A stretch of DNA of 64,000 bases from Ryuthela nishihirai (taxonomy: Eukaryota; Arthropoda; Arachnida; Araneae; Heptathelidae). The stretch's first letter is position 1; every line of letters starts with the position of its first letter. The stretch lies in assembly GCA_038380435.1 (NCBI GenBank), contig JAWZYU010000013.1, positions 66,482,446 through 66,546,445 on the forward strand. Direction: 5' to 3'. This document shows, piece by piece, positions 46,101 to 56,817 of this stretch. The translations under genes were made by a program, and so were the position numbers. The notes under the pieces are model-generated. The model saw nothing but the letters and a program-made list of their open reading frames with translations, was not told the DNA's origin and did no database searches.

Positions 46101-47125
46101 ATTCAGGTTAAAAATTTCTCCCTCAATTTTAGGGAAGAAAAGAAATGGACATATTTCGAGGTAATCATAATCCTCCCCAAGTCAGAAATTTCTAAACCAA
46201 AAACTGGGATTTCCTCGCTCAGATAATTGAAATTTTTAAATCACTTCTTACCCCCGTGAGTTCCTCGTGCACAATTTGCGAGGCATATGCAACTTTAGAG
46301 CAAAAGAAAATTAAAACTATGATCTGAGGTGTATAACAATATAAATGTACTAAAAATTTATTATTATAAAACAAAATTATTTATTTGTATAATATTTAAA
46401 ACATGTATTAATTATTTTTATATACTTTTATTAGGTTTTGCATATTTTTCAAATTAATGATTTTAACTTCCGATACGATTTTAGTTTTTGAAGCCTTCAT
46501 TTCAAGAAAGAAGCTCGACTTTAATTAGACCTACTTCAATATCCACGGACGCTCAGGACCCAATAAACTGAACAATGAGTTTGACGCTCGTAATTAAAAA
46601 GAAATAAGTTTGATGTATTCATAATTTCAAATTTAATGGTGGCAACATTTACTTTGAATAACTTTCAACCGTTAATGTTAAGTCTATAGGGATTTTGAGA
46701 AATTTAAACCCGCCCACCCCAATTTTGGTTCACCCCAAAGTTTGGAAATAGCTTATGTTCTTCCCCTGGGTGAAAGGAAAGTTCATGCAAAGTTTGGAGC
46801 TTCTAGCTCTTCCGGGGGCCGAGTTTATAAGCGAACAGACAAATGCCCAAACAAACTTTCTTCTTTATATATTAAATTTCACCGGAACTATATTCCAGTT
46901 CGTTCAAAATGTTAGTGTTAGATTTGAATACTAAAAAAATATTTTTATTATGATGTCAAAGATGAAACGCATAATTTCCATTGTGAGAAATTTGTGTAAC
47001 AGAATATGATTAAATATTATTAAAAGTAGTTAACATTATGTAAATGAAGAAAGAAATGCATTGTTAAATAAAAATGCTTTTTCAAGTTATGCGAAATATA
47101 GAAAACGAGTTTTTCCTCATCCTTT
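46101..47125. other. Intron, no feature recognised
   Basis: AT-rich. A patch at 46700-46860 (CCCACCCCAATTTTGGTTCA, GAGTTTATAAGCGAACAGAC) looks like repeat-derived sequence, but no family could be named. Confidence 0.4.
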
Positions 47126-47390
47126 AGAGGCCGCGGTCGTATCAGTCGAATAGTGCGCCAGGTTTGTAATCGGCAGTTCCCAAGTTGAGTCACAAATGTG
47201 TCACATTTGATATTTATTTGAACTTTTCGCGACTCTTCTCACGGTGGGAAAGGGGACACTGAGGGCTTAAAAAGGATGCTGTCCATCGGATGTAACGTTA
47301 TACCGTGCATAACAGCTCATCCGATATGTATGCAAGAACGCCATATCCAATGTGCGTTAAAAATCACGCTCCTAAATATAAAAACGCGCT
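47126..47390 (+). mobile_element. tRNA-Met SINE, old degenerate copy
   Basis: TATCAGTCGAATAGTGCGCC, GTTTGTAATCGGCAGTTCCC, then TCACGGTGGGAAAGGGGACA, GTAACGTTATACCGTGC and GTGCGTTAAAAATCACGCT. The order of blocks is right but divergence is high. Confidence 0.75.
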
Positions 47391-49472
47391 CTATCCTAAA
47401 TATAAAGCCATTCCAAACTCGAGGTGTTTCATTAAAAATTCAGTAGCAACAGGCTAAGCAATAATCTCTTGTAGCGGGGAACTCATGAAAGTTTGATGCA
47501 AAGGTTGAATTTCGCCTTAAGTGGGATGCGAATCGATCTCCTGATAACATGTCACGAGCATTTTTCAGCAAGTTGTAAACATAGTTACATCACTTGCAAT
47601 ATTCATTTAAAAGTTTGCCATTTTAAAATTTTTTCATAGGCTATTGGACGTGATAATAGTTATTGGGAGATTCCTAAAGTGCGAATCTTAATATTTCATC
47701 AATGCCTATCTAACGCGAATTATTAATTATGTTTAATTAGAAGTCTCAATGTCTACAGAAGGACAGACAGATATATCACAAAGAAGAAACATTTTTTTAA
47801 TGAAAACTAGCAAAAAAAAATATGATGGAACTACATGGTTGCAACAGAATATAATGCGATCTGCACCGTCCTGACTCAGCTTACAGATGTAACAGCTCAG
47901 GGCCGCGCTAAAGTGAGAGTGCAACGCGCGCACCGCTCTCGGGAGGCCAAACAATGTGGCGGCCGGAATGGCCAAATAAAAAATCATTAAAATCTAAAAA
48001 ATATATTTTTTGTGTAAAAACATTGCAATTTAAAATTACATTTTTTAGTGTATCATTTTTCGGCTTATAGAAAACTTCTTATAAGTTTTTGTTCAATAAT
48101 ATCTATTTACTTTTTCATTTTGAACGAAACAATGCAGCCCAGAGTTTGCCTCCGAGTAGCAATCAGAGAAGTCACCCACTTATTAATTAAAGTTCGGGGA
48201 TATGAAGACGTGATGGCCATAAAGGATCTTCAGGGGGGGGGGGAACAGAGATAATTGGAAAGGCATGAGAACCTCTCAATTTAGACAGTGATAACAATAA
48301 TAAACCATGCAGAAGAAGAAATATGGAAGTCTCAATAGGTTGAAAATGTGGGAACAGAGTGATAGGTTTTCATGTATTTGTATTCTAAATATGTTACAGC
48401 TTATCACATCGTTGCTGACATTATTAGTCTTCTAGATGTAAAAGCTTATCCCGTTCTCTGCTTTCATTTTTCGTTTCAGGCAATTATGAAACCATACGAG
48501 AACTTAAACAGAAATTTAAAGGATGTGTTATATGATTTTCAGTGTTTTAGTTCTCAGTTAATATTACAGTTGCCTGCAATGAATGTTACCAACTGTGCTG
48601 ATATTCAAAGCTGTCATTACTGGAAGTATTGCCTTTAGTAGTTTCGATAAATTGAAATCTTATATTTGCAATATATTGTTTTTTAAACAGTGCTGATATA
48701 CAAATACCTTACATGCAGTCAGAATGGAACTCTTGTATTTACAGTTTATATAGCGCAATATTTAAGTCAAATTATATCTTTTTAAGGTCAATATTATTAG
48801 AAACTCTTCTGCAAAAACTATTCATTTAATTCTTCATTGTAAGTTTGTAAATGGTTTTCATTTGAAAAACTAGTTGAATCAAGTTTTCCACCTAAGAAGC
48901 TAAAGTAAACACGTCAGCATAATTTCTCAGTTTCTACATTGTGAGTCTCCAAACCTTGCGATCAGTAATATGCAACTTACAAAATGGATATCTTTTTCGG
49001 ATTTCCCTTGGGCTACATAGGATTCGCCTGACAATTGAATTCACTCTTGCTTCTCTCCTTTTCGCATCCAAATGGTCTTATTTATATTTTGAAATATTAA
49101 AAGGAATAACGTTTCGAAAATTAATCTGTCTGTTATTCAATGCGAAATAAGTATGATGTTAAATATAACACATATGATTATCAGGATTATCCTTCAGTAT
49201 ACAATCTTCAGCATCACAAAATAAACGAATGCTTTCTCTTTGCTTTGGTATTGAGATATATTAAAGAAAAAAGATGTAATGCTTTAAAATTGTGTATATA
49301 GGATATGCAAGATTGTATATATTTCGTTGCAATTCTAATTGTAAGATAAAAACATGCAAACGTAAATGTAATGTTACTACAGATTCTGAAAACAAATCTA
49401 TCTTCTACCTATCTATCTATACCGGTTGGTTATAAAATATAGCATAAACACGGCACAGGAAGATGCCTATTA
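47391..49472. other. Intron, no confident feature
   Basis: Includes a candidate alternative terminal exon after the strong acceptor at 48479 (see rejected items), a G11 run at 48233-48243 and short GATA-like microsatellite at 49404-49421. No element was recognised. Confidence 0.4.
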
Positions 49473-49693
49473 CGGTCGCTCAAAAAATATCTGAATACTA
49501 TGGTTGATTACATAATTCAGAAAAAAATATTTTATTAGAATATATTTTTTTTAGAAATTGGTGATCTGGCAACCTTCGTGTACAGTACACGAAGGTTGCC
49601 AGATCATTAATTTCCAAAAACATCGTTGACAGATATTTTTTTTTATAAATTCTGTAATCAACCATAGTGTTCGGATAATTTTTTGAGTGACTG
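49473..49693. mobile_element. Palindromic Tc1/mariner-type MITE, copy 2
   Basis: TA flanks at 49471-49472 and 49694-49695. The terminus CGGTCGCTCAAAAAATATCT and the complement of TTTTTTGAGTGACTG match copy 1. The arms fold around GTGTACAGTACAC near 49583. Confidence 0.9.
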
Positions 49694-49860
49694 TACATAA
49701 CTGAGAGGAATATAATTTATAGTATTGAATTATTTTGTGAGGCCGCATTGCAGGGTAAAACAGCCGACACTGTTCGTGACATCGGAATTGCTGTCTGCTT
49801 CTCTAGGGAGCGTTAAATAATGACGTCACAAGTAAGGAAGAGGGAGGTGGAATCATTGTA

Positions 49861-49989
49861 CAGTCGCTCAAAAAAGTATCCGAACACTAAGGTTGATTAC
49901 AGAATTCAGAAAAATATCTGGCAACGATTTTTTCAGAAATTAGTGATGTGGCAACCTTCGTGTCACGTGACACGAAGGTTGCCAGATCA
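49861..49989 (+). mobile_element. Palindromic MITE, copy 3, truncated by SINE tail
   Basis: Starts CAGTCGCTCAAAAAAGTATC after TA at 49859-49860. It runs past the central GTGTCACGTGACAC to GGTTGCCAGATCA, then switches to the second SINE family. The right arm is missing. Confidence 0.9.
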
Positions 49990-50088
49990 GACCTTCTACT
50001 ACGGCATATAAACTGACAGGCTCCTATCAGACCTCTGTGGCAAGCAGCTGCTTGAGGGGGTATTTATTATTTATTTTTTTACTGCTAG
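49986..50088 (+). mobile_element. Second SINE family, 5'-truncated tail copy
   Basis: CAGACCTTCTACTACGGCAT, AAACTGACAGGCTCCTATCA and GCAGCTGCTTGAGGGGGTAT, then a T-rich end. It joins the truncated MITE at a shared CAGA, suggesting insertion or repair at microhomology. Confidence 0.85.
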
Positions 50089-50296
50089 TGAAAATCACGA
50101 ATCTGGACAGGAAACGATTATGATTTGAACGAAACTAGTTACAATATGCTCACAAATTGATGGCATGGTATGGGATCACCTATTTGCCATACAGCTGTTA
50201 ATTATTTAAGAAAGTGTAACTTTTTTATCGTTAATACGAAACGTTTTATAGAAATATTTTTCAGTTACCTGTCAATGCTTTTGTTTTCATGAACAG

Positions 50297-50625
50297 ATGA
50301 TATGTCCCCATCAGAGAAAACTTCAGACTGTGATGCATCTGTTGAAGAACACCAAATGGGAGCCATCATTGAATTAGTGTTTCCTGTTAGAGAGGATTTT
50401 AGAGAATTCATGGACCTACCCGTAATTCAATGGTTTATAAAAAAAGCAAGGGAAAGATCAACTGGTTCATGCGATCGTTTCATGTCTGAGAGAAGATTGC
50501 AGATAGAGCAGTTAGGCGAAGGAGCAGAACACGAAATGGGCAACATTGAAGAACTGAAAGAAGGTCAGGTGGAAGAAGATAAATCTGATAAACAGAAGAC
50601 GATGGCTGAAGTTGAGTTTGAAAAG
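50297..50625 (+). CDS. TPR/CHAT (TTC28-like) gene, exon 9: module exon A2
   Basis: A 329-bp exon, phase 1 to 0. The acceptor is TTTTCATGAACAG and the donor GTGAGT at 50626. It reads DMSPSEKTSDCDASVEEHQM, GAIIELVFPVREDFREFMDL and IQWFIKKARERSTGSCDRFM. A Glu/Lys-rich tail (EELKEGQVEEDKSDKQKTMA) ends in EVEFEK. The first half aligns with exon A3 (DMSRSER...VQEHEKEAIIDLVFP...FKEFM) and A1. It has no minisatellite. The downstream partner is the 145-bp exon at 54016. Confidence 0.85.
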
Positions 50626-50694
50626 GTGAGTAGAAATAGAAATTAATTTTGAACAGGTCAAGTGAAAATTAACTTTTCACTTGACCTGCGCGAT

Positions 50695-50955
50695 GTATGG
50701 CTACGACTAGGGCGGTATTGGAGGGGTGGGGGGTAGTAGGAAGGGTAATAGAAGCAAAAAATTATTACTCTTATTTACGTTTCATGCATTTTTCAAGAAA
50801 TTTTTTATAGACCTGTAATACGGAAGAGGAATTGTTATACTGCATTGGAAATCCATTGTCTTGCTGCCTCCGCCTTTAGATTTATACATTTTAACTGTTT
50901 GATTGTGCTATTTGTTCAACCCCCCCCCCCCCTGGTTTTAAATCTAGGTCCGGGC
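50695..50955. repeat. Dispersed short repeat, unnamed family, copy 3
   Basis: TTTCATGCATTTTTCAAGAA, TATACTGCATTGGAAATCCA, TTGTCTTGCTGCCTCC and AAATCTAGGTCCGGGC match blocks at 6845-7100. A C12 run is included. Confidence 0.5.
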
Positions 50956-51232
50956 ATGTCTACGACTGAGTGTAAGTCGCATCGAAATAGCTCATTACAC
51001 TTCAAGGTGATTCTTCTTGAATCATCCTTAATGCATCATCACCATTAGCATGCTAGGATCATAATATGACATTCCTAGGTTCGAGTACCAAATGTGCAAG
51101 CGTTGAGGTTGATCTACGTTCCCCCCTTAAATACACTTCCTCTCGGTGAGAAAGTGGGCACCACAGACTTGGAAAGGCCGCCGCCGTCAAATGGAGCGTT
51201 ACGCCGTGATTCAGTGCGCAGGAGAGCCATAC

Positions 51233-51744
51233 CACAGAGGAGGAGTATACAGAGTGTTAACTCATCGTTTTTGAGCATCGCTCCGGACGGTTCGATTTGG
51301 AACTAAAATGTCATCATCTCTGCTCTGCGCATGCGTGTACACATGATACCTTTTGGCGGCATCGTGGAAATTCAAATGTTAGCATGAGCGTTAATGTCAA
51401 CGTATATGAAATTTTTTTTTTAGTTTTGATTCTACCTTTTGCTTCATCGTTTTGATAAGTTTATTTTGTTGAAGTATATTGTGAAACTCTATGAGGAAGT
51501 TTTCGACACAAGCAATTTCTCTTCTCCAAGCCGTTTATCGTTGAAGTCCCATCGCCAACAGTTTGCTGGCTGCCGTTGAGCCTTAGGCTGCCAGCGTCAA
51601 CCGGTTGCTGATTAGCATGGTAATAGTTAGGTGATGTAGTTTCCTGATCAAACGGTTCCAGGCGATGTCTATGAGAATCTACAGCGATTACTGGTTAACA
51701 TAGCAGCCTATGAGAGATAACACTCTGTATTCGCCTCCTCTGTG
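51233..51744. mobile_element. 512-bp hAT-like MITE inside SINE, 8-bp TSD
   Basis: Exact duplication AGCCATAC at 51225-51232 and 51745-51752. The TIRs are CACAGAGGAGGAGTATACAG on the left and, on the right strand, CACAGAGGAGGCGAATACAG, followed by AGTGTTA on both. No coding capacity. An 8-bp duplication fits hAT or P-like elements. Confidence 0.93.
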
Positions 51745-51791
51745 AGCCATACCACGTTCACATTAAAGAACACGCTTGGATGACCTTGATG

Positions 51792-52130
51792 CTTTGGGCT
51801 GTTTTACCTCAGATTGTCACGTTTTTCACATAATAAACTAAATGGAACGGTCACAAGGACTCCAAGGGCTCAGAGAAGTTTGGAGGAAGGGAACTCAATG
51901 GCCAGCTGTTAGGAGAGAGATTAAAACCTTCCGTTAAGGCCATCAGCTTGTTCTTTAACGGCACAAGGAATGGCTCTCCTGCTCAAGGAGCCCAACTTTA
52001 CGTCCCATCCCAACGACAGTGGCGTTTCCATGCCAACGAGGGTGGCGTGTCCCTTTCTCACCGAGGGCAGGATGGGGGGTTAAAGGAAGTAAATATCAAT
52101 GCTGGAACAGGTCGGATTAGCACCAAGGAG
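51792..52130 (-). mobile_element. tRNA-Met SINE inserted into another SINE
   Basis: Minus-strand copy bounded by CCTTGATG at 51784-51791 and 52131-52138. The tail side GGGCTGTTTTACCTCAGA, AACGTCCCATCC-like and CACCGAGGGCAGGATG blocks identify the family. The tRNA head is missing or very degenerate. Confidence 0.9.
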
Positions 52131-52295
52131 CCTTGATGGAATTCTTCTTTCTGTTTTCTAACAGCTGTTCAGTGAATACCTTACCTCTGATTCCTTAGGG
52201 TCCTTGCGACCTATCACAAAATACTATTTAGCCCATTGTGTGAACAAAAGTGGTACTCAGAGGTTAAAACAATCCAACAATAACTTTCAATCATT

Positions 52296-53200
52296 TTCGA
52301 AGAAGGAAACAAAACGAAAAGCAAAATTATTTCGAGTGAAATTATGCATTAAGTTTAGGCAACAAACAGTTGAGACCAAGAATTTGCGATCCTGAAGCAA
52401 TTTTTCAGAATTGCATTTTCTTCTTCCTCCAACCAGCCCTATGAAAATTACAATATTAATCCTCTTTTTTGGATATACAATATAATGAATGCCTTCCCAT
52501 TCAGTTACATAAAAAAATTTATTTCCACATGTACTAATGATTAGTTTATAATAAATTAAGAGTGTTCAGGTACGATAATTTGATGTGCGTGTAAGTCCAT
52601 TCCTAAGATGTCGGCAGATCAGGCACCACTTGATGGCTGGGCGTAAAAGTACTTAATTCTATGTTGCAATATACTCGTTTGCAAGAGGAAATGGGGCAGT
52701 GGTCTAACCAAGTGGAAGAGGGGCAGGAGGGGAGGTTATGAAGCTGAGGGCTTAAATATATACTGTACAGCAGTTTCCCAAAAATTGAAAATTAAAGCAT
52801 GTCATTAGCCCCTTAGTAGACACAAACACGTCAAATACTACCAGTATCATCGAATTTTGAATTTTTAGATCGCCAGCTCTTGCAATAATTATAGAAACAT
52901 CAAACTGCTTCATTTCCTAGTAACATTCATTTGCATAGTTGCCCTAACTGAATTCAAAGTTTGGTAAATAAGCTACTTCTAGATGAACAACGTGAATTCA
53001 AAAGCTTTAGAACTAGCTTAAACAAAGATATTTTTTGGTGGATATTTAAGAGTAGTTAGCCGTATTCTTTGCTAAACATTTCAGTGTTCTTGCTACTAAA
53101 TACTTGATATAACCATTCGTTCCTTGAAATACTTCTTAACGTATGTTTAATGCTTATTAAAATGTTATATATTATTTTTATTATATTTATCGGTAGTAAG
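52296..53200. other. Intron, no feature recognised
   Basis: AT-rich sequence without recognisable repeats or exons. Confidence 0.5.
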
Positions 53201-53204
53201 ATGT

Positions 53205-53472
53205 CATCTCCGTGGCCCAGTGGTATCGCATTGGTTCACAGTGAGACTGAAACTGCCGGGTCTGGGTTCAAGTCCCTGGGATGAGAGAGTTATTTGTTTC
53301 TGAGCTATAAGTTCTAACTGAGGCAGTGGTCAGCAATGTCTTCGGTCTTACGGTGGTATGTTCTTATATGGCAAGGACTAAAAATTTGGAGCATTTTCAC
53401 AGACCTCAAACTGACAGGCTGTTGTCAGACCTCTGTGGCAAGCAGCTGCTTGAGGGAGTATTGATTTTTTTT
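53205..53472 (+). mobile_element. SINE with a different tRNA head on the second-family tail
   Basis: The head CCGTGGCCCAGTGGTATCGC and TCTGGGTTCAAGTCCCTGGG have A- and B-box motifs unlike those at 39486-39697. The 3' end CAAACTGACAGGCTGTTGTC, GCAAGCAGCTGCTTGAGGGA is the shared tail. No intact cloverleaf was recognised. Confidence 0.75.
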
Positions 53473-54015
53473 TCTAGGACTCTGTCCCGTCCTATATGTT
53501 GCAAATTAAAAATAATGAACTGTAAGGTCACTTCCCTAACTTAAATTTTGTGTAATTTTGTTATATTGACGACCCGGTGTTGATATAATGAAAACTTGCA
53601 GTCTATATCTGATCTTCCATGCATACAATATAACATTAAACTTCTGACTTCAGCATAATTTAAGGCTCAAGACATTTTCGTTGAATTCTGAAAAACCAGA
53701 GAGATACGGTAATCATAATCACATTGAGGGTTTCTTAATGATCCATAATGATTTTTCAGGTATTTCCAACAGTTTTCAGTAAAAAAAAATTCCAAACGAG
53801 ACATCACGAATAATGACTATTGAATTTGAATTTGGCTTTGAGTGATACAATAGCAAAAGATTTTACAACTAAGAAACTATTTAACGAGTGCTGAACGAAA
53901 TTGAACATTTGGGTGCAAATGTAGAAGCAGGTCCGAAAATGGAATAAAAAAAATCAACGTTTCAACAGTTTATTAAAACTGACTTAATTTTTATAACAGT
54001 TTTTATTTGTTTCAG
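53473..54015. other. Intron, no feature recognised
   Basis: AT-rich; ends in the polypyrimidine-rich acceptor of exon B2. Confidence 0.5.
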
Positions 54016-54160
54016 GAGAGTTTTGATGTTTTCTGTATGGACGCAGATGATGAAAATGGAGAATTTAACCTTTTCTGCCAGATATTTTGGACTTGTCTGA
54101 ATTCTGAGTTCAATTCATCCGATTGCCTTAGAGTACCACGAATGACGGTCATATCGCAAG
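54016..54160 (+). CDS. TPR/CHAT (TTC28-like) gene, exon 10: module exon B2
   Basis: A 145-bp exon, phase 0 to 1, with acceptor TTATTTGTTTCAG and donor GTAAGT. It reads ESFDVFCMDADDENGEFNLF, CQIFWTCLNSEFNSSDCLRV and PRMTVISQG. It matches exon B1 in length, phases and overall pattern (F..L....(8-12)..P.MTV...G), although identity is low. B2 has lost the H of the HG end (QG). The low identity with preserved exon geometry suggests an old duplication. Confidence 0.8.
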
Positions 54161-54429
54161 GTAAGTAATGAATCGATTGAAAAAAATAGTTCCAAGACCC
54201 TACTGCTGATATAAGACTAGAACGTTTTGTGTAATTGCAGTTCATGTTCCTGTAGTATGATATATGGAATTGAAATAGAACTACATACCAAATATTTTGT
54301 ACACTTTTAAATGTTTATTGGCACATGTTACAACGATAATTGTACATGGCACCAATTTATGTAAGTGTTTGAGAAGGGAGAGGGTGATCATCTGGGGGGT
54401 GAGGAATGAGTTGCTGTCGCATAGGGTGG

Positions 54430-54745
54430 TTCTAGCGTTCCTACAATCAACAAAGGAAGCCTGGCTTTAGTGAAGTCCAGCGCTTTGGAGCAGGTTTGGA
54501 GATCTTACACTAAACGCTCGCTCCTCTCACCGTCCAGGTCGTGTGAGCCGACGGTGGAGCGTGGGAGGTTTGAAACAAAGGGAAGTCTGCGAGGGGCTAC
54601 AACTCGGCATAAGCGGAACGACAGCCGTCTGTCTGGTCCTTTTGTGAAGGGACATCTTTTGTTGGAACTTCAAGGTACGAAGCCCGCAGTTTGTGGCTGG
54701 CGTTATTATTTAGTATGTGACCGAGGTCAGGTCTGGTTTAGCCTG
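54430..54745. other. GC-rich block of unknown nature
   Basis: Contrasts with the AT-rich surroundings. An open + frame at 54470-54793 contains KSSALEQVWRSYTKRSLLSP and RCEPTVERG-like text, but no domain is known to me. It could be a repeat or a piece of transcribed non-coding DNA. Confidence 0.3.
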
Positions 54746-55009
54746 TGTAAATATAAAAATAATATATATTTGTTTGTAGAACAAATGGCGTAAATGGTAT
54801 CAATTGCCTAGTATGCAATCCGGCCGCTATCATTGTGTACCTGCGATCATTGTGTACCCAATAGATGCTCCTACCTGACTATCTCAACACACCCTCGTAT
54901 AAAAGAGTAAACGAAAAAAAAAGGGTAAATTAAGTACATCGTAATCGATTTGACACTCCTTTTAAGTAGGTCATCATACGGAACGAAAATTTAAATCTCA
55001 AGTTGATAT

Positions 55010-55875
55010 AATACAACAGAGCCTCAAAGTACGCGAACTCAGAATATGCGACCTCGCTCATAAGCGATTGATTCACACATGGATTGTTAACGTTGCACGT
55101 CGGGTAGGCAGCGAAGGATTCAACGACACGTTGGAAGACGATGTAGAAGAGTTGCTGAATGGTGATGGGAACGAACTAACAGGAGGAGACCTACAAGAAC
55201 TTGTGCGGAATGCGCAGGAGGACTATTCAGAAGAGGAAGAAGAGATCAAGCAAGCACCGTAAGACCTCCATAATTCCAGTGAAGTCTTTCAACTCCTTAA
55301 ACAACTAACTGACAAGGTGGATGAGTAGGCTCCTTCGAGAAAAAGAAGTTTAAGGATCACTCAGGAGTTAAACATCTCTTTACCTCCTGAGAATTGCAAG
55401 CAGTTGGAGTACCATGTTCATCAAGTTCTATCACCGTGTTCTTCAAGATAAAGGCAGCAAAGAACGCTGTACCCATCCTCTGTCATCACACAGTCTCCCA
55501 GAGCATCGCTGCAAAGAACTTCCTCGTATCTCCTATTTCATCTCCTGAAGGGATGCGAAATAACCGACCAAAACGCCTGTCGAAAAGCCCAAGACGATCC
55601 GACGACCCTCTATTTAGTGAGGGGTCAGAAGAAGAGAATCAATAATACAAATTATACTGTTTAGGTGCAGTTATATAACAAAATTTACACTTTAAGATGC
55701 ATATACATTAAATTTACACAAATAAAGTTTATACACATCTGAGTATGGTTTGCGGAAGTTCTCGTAATTTTACCTGAGCTTATGTAGAAGTCTTCTATAG
55801 AACAACTCCAACTGAACCGAATTCGCCCTTTCGTGGGTTTCAGGAACCTAACCCTCCGCATGCTTTGAGACTCTA
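55010..55875 (+). mobile_element. pogo/Tigger-like transposon, internally deleted
   Basis: Left end CAACAGAGCCTCAAAG and reverse complement of right end TAATAGAGTCTCAAAG match with transition changes only. A TA precedes the left end. Only the C-terminal part of the transposase remains inside. The deletion derivative is about 866 bp. Confidence 0.65.
55068..55645 (+). pseudogene. pogo/Tigger-like transposase C-terminal remnant
   Basis: The frame at 55068-55262 reads DDVEELLNGDGNELTGGDLQ and ELVRNAQEDYSEEEEEIKQA, matching the DDi.eLl...g.eLt.edL.El acidic segment that follows the DDE domain in Tigger/jerky-type transposases. Downstream fragments (LLKQLTDKVDE, LPPENCKQLEYHVHQVL) lie in shifted frames. 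The catalytic DDE core is absent. Confidence 0.68.
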
Positions 55876-56800
55876 TTATGCATATATTCCTGCATGCGAG
55901 CAACTTGCATCTCGAGTCCTTCATGCCAACAGTTCCGCATGAGTTTCATCAGTTATGAATAAAGTGACCAGATTTTCAAAGTTGAAAAGGGGGGGGGGAC
56001 ATTTCATTTATTGTCCCGCTTTGTGAAGGGTAAAAACGGAACACTTCACATAAGTTTCGAAAGGTTCTACACTCTTAACTACTTAATGGAAATCTTCTGA
56101 TTTTTATTATAAATAATAAAGATTTTTAATTAAAATTATAACATTCAATAAGAATAATAGACATACTAGAAGAACGATATTTCCTCTGACGCATAGGGAA
56201 TCTCGTTTTCAGAGAGAATGAAGTTTTTCTACTTTCTCATTCCTTAAAAGTTTTAATTCCAGCTAATTAATAGTGAGGAAAATGGAAAAGTAGTTTTTAC
56301 TAGTAGTATTGTCTTCAATTCCTTAAATTTAAAAAGTTGCTTTTCTCACTCTCTTGACCTTCTACCACCGAAATTTCAAGTATCTTTATTCCTGCATTCA
56401 CTTGCGACATTCGTTAAAAGTTCGCCTTTTGCATAATTAGTGATCTATAAACGATATAAATAAAAACTACTTAAGGATCTGAAAATTGCGAATTGTAATA
56501 TTTCATTAATACCAATCGAACTAAAAAAGAGTTTTCCAATTATCTCTTAAAACAAAAAATTGAATTTCCCATTTTTCCTGGGCGTAACGGGTCAACTCAA
56601 TACTACTAATGGAAATTTCATGGCCTTTACCTACCACCACCAAAATTAAAAATTTTTAATATAAATATGTCGTTTGTAACGATCATTTTAAATTTTTGGA
56701 TTTTGAACTTTTCCACCTAACTTTTCCACAAGTTTTTCGAGATCTTCACGTTCCACCAGTAATATTTCAAATTTGGAGGATTTTCAAATTTTCCTCCAGT
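55876..56800. other. AT-rich interval, no feature
   Basis: A G9 run near 55989-55997; otherwise nothing identified. Part of the long intron after exon B2. Confidence 0.5.
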
Positions 56801-56817
56801 TCCTCCAAATTTGGAGG

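Larger units (their letters stand above)
51046..52295 (+). mobile_element. tRNA-Met SINE disrupted by two nested insertions
   Basis: The head (CATGCTAGGATCATAATATG, GGTTCGAGTACC) and body run to GGAGAGCCATAC at 51232. They resume at AGCCATACCACGTTCACATT (51745) and break again at CCTTGATG (51791). They resume at 52131 with CCTTGATGGAATTC and the tail CTCAGAGGTTAAAACAATCC near 52290. The two interruptions are listed separately. Confidence 0.9.

Noticed and set aside
48480..48638. Possible terminal exon after the acceptor at 48479 (AIMKPYENLNRNLKDVLYDF)
   Set aside because: That frame needs phase 0, but exon B1 ends in phase 1. In phase 1 it stops after about 18 codons. It may be an alternative last exon, but the evidence is weak.
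53208..53286. tRNA-like sequence with A and B boxes
   Set aside because: No complete cloverleaf, and it is followed by a known SINE tail.
54470..54793. 107-codon + strand open frame in a GC-rich block
   Set aside because: No recognisable domain, no splice context and no homologous exon. Kept only as an unexplained block.
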